From the NCBI RefSeq assembly GCF_003863965.1, contig NZ_RRCN01000001.1:2862527-2926526 (forward strand): DNA of 64,000 nt, read 5' to 3'. Below the pieces are notes generated by a model, which was not told where the DNA came from, ran no database searches, and saw only the letters and a list, made by a program, of their open reading frames with translations. The stretch comes from Paenibacillus oralis (lineage in GTDB: Bacteria > Bacillota > Bacilli > Paenibacillales > Paenibacillaceae). The translations under genes were made by a program, and so were the position numbers. Positions 8,565 through 15,916 of the stretch are shown here, piece after piece (the first letter of the stretch is position 1; every line of letters begins with the position of its first letter).

Positions 8565-9167
8565 TTAACTCTTCAGCTTGGCGGCGATCTCCAGCATCCG
8601 CTTCACCTGATGCGTGACGGCGGGCTGAACGTTTTCGGTCATGTTGCCGTCCTGATCGACGGTGACGCTTGTGCCGTAAGGATTTCCGCCCGTCGTGAAC
8701 AGAACGGGATCCGTATAACCCGGGGCCGCAATGATGGCTCCCCAATGGTACATTGTGGTATACAGCGACAAGATCGTCGCTTCCTGACCGCCGTGGTCAT
8801 TTTGGGCTGATGTCATTGCACTGACGACTTTATTGATCAGTTTGCCTTGAAACCACAATCCGCCGGTTGTGTCCAAAAACTGTTTCATCTGCGCCGGAAC
8901 GTTGCCGAACCGCGTAGGCACGCTGAACAGCACAGCATCTGCCCATTGCAGATCTTCGAGCGTGACGACGGGGATGTCTTTGGTGTTTTCCACATGGGCT
9001 TTCCATTGCGGATTGCCGTTGATGGCTGCTTCCGGCGCGAGTTCCTGCACTTTCATCACCTTTACTTCAGCCCCGTTGCTCTTGGCGGCTTCCTCAGCCA
9101 TCTTGGCCAGCTTATGGTTGGTTCCCGTGGAACTGTAGTACACGATTGCGAATTTGATTGCGGACAT
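8565..9167 (-). CDS. wrbA: NAD(P)H:quinone oxidoreductase, WrbA family
   Basis: A 200-residue flavodoxin-like protein. The FMN phosphate loop is YYSSTGTNHKLA near residue 9, followed by FSVPTRFGNVPAQMKQFLD and TSAQNDHGGQEATILSL, all diagnostic of WrbA/type IV quinone reductases, which reduce quinones by two electrons in the cytoplasm. The start at 9167 is fixed by AGGAGG just upstream; the reading frame open further upstream is not used. It is convergent with the SDR gene and divergent from the next gene. Confidence 0.92.
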   Translation of the reverse strand: MSAIKFAIVYYSSTGTNHKLAKMAEEAAKSNGAEVKVMKVQELAPEAAINGNPQWKAHVENTKDIPVVTLEDLQWADAVLFSVPTRFGNVPAQMKQFLDTTGGLWFQGKLINKVVSAMTSAQNDHGGQEATILSLYTTMYHWGAIIAAPGYTDPVLFTTGGNPYGTSVTVDQDGNMTENVQPAVTHQVKRMLEIAAKLKS

Positions 9168-9311
9168 GCGTTTATGCCTCCTGTAATAGGTTGGAATCAT
9201 GCTAAGTATGAGAGAAAAACGGGGCAATTATTCGGTCACTGAAACTTTCACCCCGGAGCATTCGTTATATAAGCATCATTGGATCTTAGATCAGGTAAGG
9301 GGAAAATCGAC

Positions 9312-10451
9312 ATGCCCTCAGCATCTTTACCCAGCCGGACCTCGGTTAAAAACCGCGGGAAACGGGGCCAAAAACGCAGAAAAACGCAAAAAAGGCGGAA
9401 ACGCGGCTTTATCTATTATTCCTCACGAGTGTTTCTAGTGATGTTATGGATCGGAATGGCGGCTATGATATGGCTGTTTTTTACGCCTTCCGGCAATAAC
9501 GTCCGGTTCCTTATGGCCGATACCTTGATTACGACGCAGCACCGGCACTGGGCCAAATATATTATCGGGCAAGCGGAGCTTGACAAGCGGGTGGCCGCTT
9601 ATCAAGCTCAATTCGAGCAGATGGGCGAAGAGAAGGATACCCATACGATCGCGGTCCCGCAGCAGGAAGAAACCAAAGAAGAAAAACCGCTTATCGAAAT
9701 CGAAGAGGTTTCGGGGAGCGGCTATCACGGATACGTCTTGACCGTCAACGACCCGACGAAAATCCGGCTTGGCGTCCCGGCCAAACGCGGCAAAGGCGAG
9801 AAGGTGTCCAGCATGGTGCAGCGGACCGGAGCCGTCGCCGGCGTCAATGGCGGGGGATTCGCCGATCCGAATTGGAAAGGCAACGGCTTTAAGCCGATCG
9901 GGCTCGTGATTTCGCAAGGCAAGCTTTATTACAACGGCCTCGGCTCCAAAACGTCCACCCAGGTGGTCGGACTGGACAAGCAGGGGAAGATGATCGCCGG
10001 GAAATATACGCTGGAGGAGCTAAAGGAGCTTGGGGTTCAGGAAGCCGTTACGTTCCAGCCGCGGATCATCGTCAACGGCAAGGGGCAGATCCGTAACCAG
10101 AAGGAAGGCTGGGGCATCGCTCCGCGAACGGCGATGGGGCAAAGGGAAGACGGCGCGATTCTGTTCGTCGTGATCGACGGGCGCCAGCCGGGCTACAGCA
10201 TCGGCGCGAGCCTGTACGACGTGCAGCAAATCATGCTGGAGCACGGCGCGGTCATCGCCGCCAATCTGGACGGCGGGTCGTCCACCGTGTTGGTGAAACA
10301 AGGCGGGGAAATCGTCAACAAGCCGTCCTCGGAATACGGGGAGCGGTATCTTCCCACCGCCTTTCTCGTCTTCGAGCATCCGGATCAGGTCAACATCCCG
10401 AATATTTGGGAAGGGCTGCGGCCGCAGGATATCGATCCCGGCAAAAAATAA
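9312..10451 (+). CDS. Membrane-anchored phosphodiester glycosidase (NAGPA-domain) protein
   Basis: About 379 residues: a strongly basic N-terminus (KNRGKRGQKRRKTQKRRKRG), one membrane anchor (VFLVMLWIGMAAMIWLFF), then an extracellular domain. In that domain GAVAGVNGGGFAD, APRTAMGQREDG, VVIDGRQPGYSIGASLYDV and NLDGGSSTVLV are hallmarks of the phosphodiester glycosidase (NAGPA) fold, found in exopolysaccharide and cell-wall related proteins such as YveB/YngK-like ones. The ATG at 9312 has AAGGGG upstream; a TTG at 9279 is less likely. Its substrate is unknown. A good terminator follows. Confidence 0.85.
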   Translation: MPSASLPSRTSVKNRGKRGQKRRKTQKRRKRGFIYYSSRVFLVMLWIGMAAMIWLFFTPSGNNVRFLMADTLITTQHRHWAKYIIGQAELDKRVAAYQAQFEQMGEEKDTHTIAVPQQEETKEEKPLIEIEEVSGSGYHGYVLTVNDPTKIRLGVPAKRGKGEKVSSMVQRTGAVAGVNGGGFADPNWKGNGFKPIGLVISQGKLYYNGLGSKTSTQVVGLDKQGKMIAGKYTLEELKELGVQEAVTFQPRIIVNGKGQIRNQKEGWGIAPRTAMGQREDGAILFVVIDGRQPGYSIGASLYDVQQIMLEHGAVIAANLDGGSSTVLVKQGGEIVNKPSSEYGERYLPTAFLVFEHPDQVNIPNIWEGLRPQDIDPGKK

Positions 10452-10463
10452 GTTTGACGTTCA

Positions 10464-10507
10464 GGCTGTCCAAGCAGACAAATCTGCTTTTGGACGGCCT
10501 TTTTTTG
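10464..10507 (+). terminator. Rho-independent terminator
   Basis: GGCTGTCCAAGCAGA and TCTGCTTTTGGACGGCC pair around a short loop and are followed by seven Ts, 12 bp after the NAGPA-domain gene. Confidence 0.85.
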
Positions 10508-10520
10508 TTAGGGGAGAAGC

Positions 10521-10751
10521 CCCCCCACATAAAATAACGGAACTTTATGGTCTTATTTTCCGGAATTAACCATGATCGTAACCATTAAAGGAATTTTTTG
10601 GCCTTAATTTTCAATGAACGGTACAAAAAGCGGTCATCTCCCTGCGACTCGAGAAAATAGCGCCATTAAACTCCTCTATTTATTTAAAATGGGCAATATC
10701 GCCGAAATAGCGACATTTTTTTCCCTTATGTTTTCGCTGGAGTTTTAAAAC
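10521..10751 (-). repeat. Family A four-unit element, copy A3
   Basis: Four units are seen on the plus strand: AACGGAACTTTATGG near 10536, AAAGGAATTTTTTGGCC near 10587, then reversed GAGAAAATAGCGCC near 10651 and CGAAATAGCGACATTT near 10704. Spacings are about 50, 66 and 52 bp. Read on the minus strand it aligns end to end with A1, including the flanking AAAACTAGTC. It occupies the gap between the terminator and the convergent AraC gene. Confidence 0.85.
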
Positions 10752-10758
10752 TAGTCTG

Positions 10759-11664
10759 CTAATGCTTGTTCCAAAAGAAGCGCTGCCGGTATTTCCGCGG
10801 CGGAAGGCCTTCCATTTTCGTGAAGCAGGCGGTGAAATAGGAGGCGGTGTTGAAGCCAACCTGCTCGGCAATCCGCTCCACGGTCAGGTCCGTTTGCAGC
10901 AGCAGCAGCTTGGACTGCTGGATGCGCAGGCGCAGCAAATATACGGCCGGCGGGCAGCCGAACACCTTTTGCATGCAGCGGGCGATGTAGACGGGATGGA
11001 AGTTGATGCTTTCGCCCAGCTTTGTGGCGGAAAAGGGCTCGCGGTAATGCTCGCGCAGGTAGGAGGCGGCCGCTTCCGCGCAAACCGATTGCGGGGACGG
11101 CGCATCTCCGCCGGCGGAGGCGGAAAGCTGGACGATGACCTCCTGAAACAAGGCCTGCTGCCTGAGCCGGACGCCGCTTAAGTGAATGCTGCGGTTCATC
11201 TCCGTCAGCTCGCTGATCGCGGCGGCCAGTTTTTGCGGTTGGGCGAGCTTCGTGAACTGGGGAAGCGGCACGGTATAGGAGGTTGTGGAGAACAGGGGCA
11301 AAGCCGGCGGCCCCGGCGTTTCGTTGTCCGCATAACTTCCTTGCTGCTGCCGGTATTCCTCCTCTTCGAGGACGCGCCAATCGCCGAGAATTTGAAAATG
11401 CAGCCAATGATGCAGCGTCTCTTCCCGGCAGCCTTCCACGGCGTAATGGTAGCAATCCGGCCGCAGGATGAGGGCGTGGCCCGCGCCGATTTCATAATTC
11501 CGGCCTTCTTCTCCAACGTACAGGCAGCCCGAAACGACGACGAGCAGGTCAAACGCGCCGATATTTTGCCGGCTGGGATGCTTGCCTAAGGCCGGCAGGG
11601 GCGTAGCGCCGCTGACGATATAATGCGGCAGGGGAGGCGCGGTAAATTCGATGATCGGAGGCAT
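10759..11664 (-). CDS. AraC-family transcriptional regulator
   Basis: About 301 residues. The N-terminal half is a cupin sensor (LLVVVSGCLYVGEEG, then GHALILRPDCYHYAVEG). The C-terminal ~100 residues carry two helix-turn-helix motifs: FSATKLGESINFHPVYIARCM and LTVERIAEQVGFNTASYFTA, ending in the usual GLPPRKYRQRF. The start at 11664 has AGAGGAG ten bases upstream. It is divergent from the MATE gene at 11814 with about 150 bp between, so it may control that pump; many AraC genes of this type control sugar use instead. Confidence 0.88.
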   Translation of the reverse strand: MPPIIEFTAPPLPHYIVSGATPLPALGKHPSRQNIGAFDLLVVVSGCLYVGEEGRNYEIGAGHALILRPDCYHYAVEGCREETLHHWLHFQILGDWRVLEEEEYRQQQGSYADNETPGPPALPLFSTTSYTVPLPQFTKLAQPQKLAAAISELTEMNRSIHLSGVRLRQQALFQEVIVQLSASAGGDAPSPQSVCAEAAASYLREHYREPFSATKLGESINFHPVYIARCMQKVFGCPPAVYLLRLRIQQSKLLLLQTDLTVERIAEQVGFNTASYFTACFTKMEGLPPRKYRQRFFWNKH

Positions 11665-11813
11665 ACAACGCCAGCTCCTCTTAGGTTGGAATATTAAAAG
11701 ATTGAGTTGATTCATTGATACATTAATATCAATATAACATCTATAATGTGTTTCGTGCTAACAAGATAGAGGTGGGCGCAGGGTCGTTCCCCCTTCTACA
11801 GGAGGTTGTAATA

Positions 11814-13226
11814 ATGAAGAAAACCAAGGGCGGCGAAAGAGACAAGTTTTCCCTTTGGCTGCTCGCCTGGCCGATTTTTATCGAGCTGTTTCTGCAAATT
11901 TTGCTCGGCACCGTCGACACGTTGATGGTCAGCCGGATTTCCGACAACGCGGTAGCGGTCGTCGGTTTCTCCAATCAGCTGTTTAACGCGCTTACGACGC
12001 TGTTTGCCACCATTGCCAGCGGCGCCGGCATCGTCATCGCGCAAAAAATAGGCTCCGGCCGGGAAGAGGACGCCCGGACCGTAGCGATCATCGCCTTTAA
12101 AGTGACGGGGTATATCGGCATCTTCCTCAGCGTTTTGCTGATCGCCGTGCCGAAGCCGATCGCCCGGGCGCTGCAGCTTCCCGAAGAATTGCTGCCGATG
12201 GCGGAGGTGTACATTTCGATCGTGGGCGGCGGCATGATCCTGACCGCCATGATCTCCATGCTCGGAACGGCGATCCGCAATACCGGGAACACGAAAGGAC
12301 CGATGTACACGGCGGTAGGGATGAACATCATCCATATCGCGATGAACTATTGTTTTATTTTCGGGGCTTTCGGTTTTCCGCAGTGGGGGTTGACCGGGGT
12401 GGCCGTCTCGACCGTAATCAGCCGGCTGATCGCAACAGTGGTCCTGCTGCTGATCTTCATTGGCACCTTTCAGCGGCGCATCGGATTTAGGGATTTGCCG
12501 GTTTTCGACCGCAAGCTGTTTAAGGAAATTTTGGTCATCGGTTGGCCGCTTGGCGTCAATTCGGCGAGCTGGGTATTTTCACAGCTTGCGATTTTTTCGT
12601 TCCTCGCCATCCTCGGTTCCACCGAGCTCGCGGCAAGGACGTACATGAATACGCTGGAATCGTTTTGTTTCATGCTTGGCTTCTCCTTGGCGATGGCGGC
12701 GCAAATCCAGATCGCCCACCTGTACGGCGCCGGCAAAACGAAGGAGGCCTACCGTGCGGTTTACCGTGTGCTGGCCTTCGGGCTCCCGCTGGTGATCGTC
12801 AACGCATTTATTCTCGTATTGGTTGGTCCGGCGCTGATGGGCGTGTTTACGAAAGATCCGGAGATTTTGGCGCTGTGCGTTGCGCTGCTGTGGCTGAATT
12901 TGCTCCTGCAGCCGGGCAAAATGGTCAACATGGCGATCGGCAACTCGCTGAACGCGGTCGGGGACACGAAATATACGATGGTCATCTCCCTGATTTTCAT
13001 GTGGCTCATTGCCACCGGCTGCTCCTATTGGTTTGGCGTTTCCATGGGTTGGGGCATCATCGCGATCTACCTTAGCATGATCACCGATGAATACGTGCGC
13101 GGCATCCTGTCGTACTTCCGCTGGCGGGGCCGCAAATATTTGCGGATGAAAGAAGCCGAACTAAGCAGGGAGGAGAAGCCGCCAGGGGACACCCCGCTGG
13201 ACGGTGTGGCGAGCCCGGCGTTGTGA
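11814..13226 (+). CDS. MATE-family efflux transporter
   Basis: A 470-residue MATE antiporter with twelve predicted membrane helices. Segments such as LLGTVDTLMVSRISDNAVAVVG and GAAIRNTGNTK-like loops (here GTAIRNTGNTKGPMY) are typical of the family. AGGAGG precedes the ATG at 11814. It differs clearly from the AT-rich MATE gene at 934, both in sequence and in its GC-rich codon use. Substrate unknown. The C-terminus has a hydrophilic tail ending in PPGDTPLDGVASPAL. Confidence 0.9.
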   Translation: MKKTKGGERDKFSLWLLAWPIFIELFLQILLGTVDTLMVSRISDNAVAVVGFSNQLFNALTTLFATIASGAGIVIAQKIGSGREEDARTVAIIAFKVTGYIGIFLSVLLIAVPKPIARALQLPEELLPMAEVYISIVGGGMILTAMISMLGTAIRNTGNTKGPMYTAVGMNIIHIAMNYCFIFGAFGFPQWGLTGVAVSTVISRLIATVVLLLIFIGTFQRRIGFRDLPVFDRKLFKEILVIGWPLGVNSASWVFSQLAIFSFLAILGSTELAARTYMNTLESFCFMLGFSLAMAAQIQIAHLYGAGKTKEAYRAVYRVLAFGLPLVIVNAFILVLVGPALMGVFTKDPEILALCVALLWLNLLLQPGKMVNMAIGNSLNAVGDTKYTMVISLIFMWLIATGCSYWFGVSMGWGIIAIYLSMITDEYVRGILSYFRWRGRKYLRMKEAELSREEKPPGDTPLDGVASPAL

Positions 13227-13238
13227 TGCGGCACCCTT

Positions 13239-13273
13239 GAATTTCGCCGAAATAGCGGCGCTGGTGTCCGTTA
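13239..13273 (-). repeat. Single family B unit (B4)
   Basis: Read on the minus strand this is TAACGGACACCAGCGCC followed by GCTATTTCGGCGAAATTC. It matches one unit of the family B elements at 24665 and 32609 (TAACGGAC, about ten variable bases, then an RCTTATTT-like core). It stands alone downstream of the second MATE gene. Confidence 0.5.
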
Positions 13274-13362
13274 GAATCCGGCATCTCGCGAAATACCTGT
13301 TTGATAGGGGAGCAGCTCCGCGAAGATATAGTACCAAGCCGGGCACCAAACCCGGACGACGC

Positions 13363-13390
13363 AAAAAAGCCGCCCCAGCCTGGAGCGGCT
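13363..13390 (-). terminator. Rho-independent terminator after ltaS-like gene
   Basis: On the minus strand AGCCGC-TCCAGGCTGGG-GCGGCT is followed by TTTTTTGC. It lies about 65 bp past the stop of the lipoteichoic-acid synthase gene. Confidence 0.75.
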
Positions 13391-13453
13391 GCTTCCTGTT
13401 TTACAACAGAGGCAGCTCGCCTTGCGCCGTGGGGCAGCGTTCTTTTTTACAAG

Positions 13454-15328
13454 TTATTCCTTGTCATCCTTAACACGGTCCGGCAGCTGCTGTACATAGC
13501 TGTCGGAGAGACGGAGCAGCTCGAGCGCCCGGTTGTATTCGTCTTCCGTTGTCAAAGCCTGGCTTACGCCGTCTTTGGCCAGCGGGTATTGGGTCCCGTC
13601 GTTGTACCAAACCCCCGGCATAAACAAAGCTTTGTTGTTCAGGAACGAACCGGAAGGCAGGTAGTAACGCTGCGGCAGCAGATTGTATTCCGTCTGATTC
13701 AGGATGTCCTCGCCGAAATGAATGTGATCGTCCAAAGACGCCCCCATCAGATTGGCCACCGTCGGCAAAATATCAACCTGGCCGCCCACGTTTTCCATCA
13801 CCTTCGGCGATTCGCCCGGGACGGAAATGATCAGAGGGATGTTGAGCATGTCGCGATAGCTGTATTCCCGGCCGTAGATTTCCTGCATCAGCTCCAGGCC
13901 GTGTTTGTCCAGGGAATACATCGGCAGGCCGAGGTGATCGCCGTAAATGACCACGACGCTGTTATCCCAAATGCCTTTTTGCTTCAGATCGTCGATAAAC
14001 TGGCCGAGCGCATAATCGGCGTAGCTTTGCGCCCGCAAATAATCGCCGACCATGTTGTCCTGATACCGTTCCGGCAGCTGGATTTTGTCCTTCTCATGCG
14101 GCGTCGTAAACGGATGGTGCGCTGTCATCGAAATGACCTGAGCGTAAAACGGCTTGCCGCCCTGCTGCATTTTGTCCAGTTCTTCCGAGGTTTTCTTGTA
14201 CAGCACTTCGTCGGAAGGGCCGAAGAAGACCATATCGTCCGTGCCGAAAAACTTCTGGTCATAGTAACGGTCCCAGCCCAGAGCGGCGTACAGTTCCCCG
14301 CGGTTCCAGAAATCGACCGCATTGGTGTGGAACGTAGCGGTGTCGTAGCCCTGCGACTTCAACAATTTCGGCAGGCTGGGCAGCTCTTTGTCCGGATAGT
14401 TTTGCGTGGCCGCCTCATTATAGGGAATGTAGAACGAGGTGTTCACAACGAACTCGGCGTCCGAGGTGTTGCCTTGTCCGACCATTTGATAAAAATGCTT
14501 GAAATAGATGTTATCCTTCACCAGCCGGTTCATGACCGGCGTGACTTCCTGGCCGTCGACCTTCAGGTTGATCAGAAAATTTTGGAACGACTCCAATTGA
14601 ATGATGATCAGGTTTTTGCCTTTGGCCGCGCCGAAATATTTCGGGTGGGCCGGCTGTGTAGTACCTTTAAGCTGGTCGATTTTAGTCTGGGAGATCTGTC
14701 GGCTGTCGACGAGATCTTCTTTTTTGCCGGAAAAAATCGTATACGTTTCGTAGTTCAGGATGCCCATTTTCTCCGCTTGCTTAATTTCGTTCATGCTGGC
14801 CCGGTTAGGCCATACGTTGAAGATGCACAGGAGGACCGAAGCCGCAAAAATACCCGCGATCACGCCGGTGCTGGTCTTTTTTAAGTTAAAAAAGCTTCTG
14901 AGCTGCTCGGCTCTTTTTTTGCGCAGGAGCCAGTAGCCGATGATGACGATATCGAGAAAAATCAGCAGATAGTACGGCGCCAGCAAGGAAAATACGCTGT
15001 GTTTGACCGCAGTCACCTGATTGACCTGATCCAGGGCATGGTAATTAACGATGACCCCGTAATATTTGTGATACATAACTGCGGCAAAAAATATGGCGGT
15101 GACGATAAAGTTGACGGTTAAATAAAGGCCGATTTTACGCTTGGAAGAAAACCATTCGATCAGGCAGAACAGCGCCCAAATAAAGGGGATTTCCCTCAGC
15201 AGAGGCCCCCAGGCGGGAACTTCGTCAAAGATGGTGATCCAAACGATGTAAATTTTCAATATCATGATGACGGAGAAAAAGACAAACGGCTTGATGTTGG
15301 CCAGCCGGATGCGGTTGAATTGTAACAC
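13454..15328 (-). CDS. ltaS: Lipoteichoic-acid synthase family protein (LtaS)
   Basis: A 624-residue protein of usual LtaS length. Five membrane segments occupy residues ~10-175. An extracellular sulfatase-fold domain follows, with IIIQLESFQNF (metal ligand Glu), GQGNTSDAEF (the threonine is the expected nucleophile), NAVDFWNRGELYAALGWDRYY and VVIYGDHLGLP (metal-binding Asp/His). These enzymes polymerise glycerol phosphate from phosphatidylglycerol onto a glycolipid anchor outside the membrane. The GTG start at 15328 has AGGAAGG upstream. It is a single-gene unit with a terminator. It could be a paralogue (YfnI/YqgS type) rather than the main LtaS. Confidence 0.9.
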   Translation of the reverse strand: MLQFNRIRLANIKPFVFFSVIMILKIYIVWITIFDEVPAWGPLLREIPFIWALFCLIEWFSSKRKIGLYLTVNFIVTAIFFAAVMYHKYYGVIVNYHALDQVNQVTAVKHSVFSLLAPYYLLIFLDIVIIGYWLLRKKRAEQLRSFFNLKKTSTGVIAGIFAASVLLCIFNVWPNRASMNEIKQAEKMGILNYETYTIFSGKKEDLVDSRQISQTKIDQLKGTTQPAHPKYFGAAKGKNLIIIQLESFQNFLINLKVDGQEVTPVMNRLVKDNIYFKHFYQMVGQGNTSDAEFVVNTSFYIPYNEAATQNYPDKELPSLPKLLKSQGYDTATFHTNAVDFWNRGELYAALGWDRYYDQKFFGTDDMVFFGPSDEVLYKKTSEELDKMQQGGKPFYAQVISMTAHHPFTTPHEKDKIQLPERYQDNMVGDYLRAQSYADYALGQFIDDLKQKGIWDNSVVVIYGDHLGLPMYSLDKHGLELMQEIYGREYSYRDMLNIPLIISVPGESPKVMENVGGQVDILPTVANLMGASLDDHIHFGEDILNQTEYNLLPQRYYLPSGSFLNNKALFMPGVWYNDGTQYPLAKDGVSQALTTEDEYNRALELLRLSDSYVQQLPDRVKDDKE

Positions 15329-15494
15329 GGCGTGATCCTTCCTTTCCGCTTTGTTACGCTATTTAATACTGGCTTTACATTTTAACACCCCTAATATAAT
15401 ACATGAATTAGGAGAAAGAATAAAATAATTCAATTCACTCATTTAACAAGATAACCCAAACATGGCTTTGTTAACATTGCGTTAGTTCTCATTA

Positions 15495-15524
15495 TTGACT
15501 TGTTACGGCGGTTTTTGCTAAATT
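15495..15524 (+). promoter_or_regulatory. Promoter of the RNA candidate upstream of the MutS2-family gene
   Basis: TTGACT at 15495-15500 and TAAATT at 15519-15524 are 18 bp apart. Transcription would begin near 15532, just before the structured region. Confidence 0.5.
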
Positions 15525-15531
15525 AGAGGTA

Positions 15532-15791
15532 TCCTTCTGGACAGGAGAGATTTTGATGTCGGTGAATGTTCTTAACTAATCAAATTTCATATGGACCGAT
15601 AGCGGGTTTTTAGGGACGCATTCAGGGCGACTTCGCGGCTGTTTGATGTTGGGCGCGTACGTCTGTTTGAGCGTACTCTTGTTTCGGTCTGTTGAATTTA
15701 GTTAAGAACACACGCGGAACATCATGCAGTGCCTTTAGCGCTGTCTGTTGCTTTGGAATGTAAGCCGTGCTGTATTCAGCGCGGTTTTTTT
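15532..15791 (+). ncRNA. Candidate structured non-coding RNA or leader
   Basis: Behind a promoter lies about 230 nt able to form a long rod. Helices from outside in are GACAG/CTGTC, TGATGT/ACATCA, the perfect 12-bp GTTCTTAACTAA (15569-15580) with TTAGTTAAGAAC (near 15698-15709), and GGACCGA/TCGGTC, then small hairpins such as GTACG/CGTAC. A terminator hairpin ends it at 15791. The only open frame at the start is MSVNVLN. A long rod with internal loops recalls 6S RNA, but I could not match the sequence to any known family. It could also be an attenuating leader of the gene downstream. Confidence 0.5.
15765..15791 (+). terminator. Rho-independent terminator of the RNA candidate
   Basis: CCGTGCTG, loop TATT, CAGCGCGG, then seven Ts. 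Confidence 0.8.
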
Positions 15792-15831
15792 GCATTTTTC
15801 GGGGGAACAGGCATATAGCGGGAGAGGTATA

Positions 15832-15870
15832 GGCAAAGGATGGCATTCGTGCTGTCCTTTGCCTTTTTTT
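15832..15870 (+). terminator. Second terminator between the RNA candidate and the MutS2-family gene
   Basis: GGCAAAGGA and TCCTTTGCC are perfect nine-base arms around a 14-base loop, followed by seven Ts. It lies 47 bp before the next start codon, so it would insulate or attenuate that gene. Confidence 0.75.
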
Positions 15871-15916
15871 GTGCGTCCGGATGGAAGGATGAACCGATTA
15901 TGAGGAGGTTTTGGAC

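Noticed and set aside
13301..14884. A long (527-codon) plus-strand frame opposite the ltaS gene
   Set aside because: It is the antisense shadow of a clear LtaS coding region, with no family features.
15622..15846. A 74-codon minus-strand frame over the RNA candidate
   Set aside because: No ribosome-binding site, odd composition, and it covers two terminators of the plus strand.
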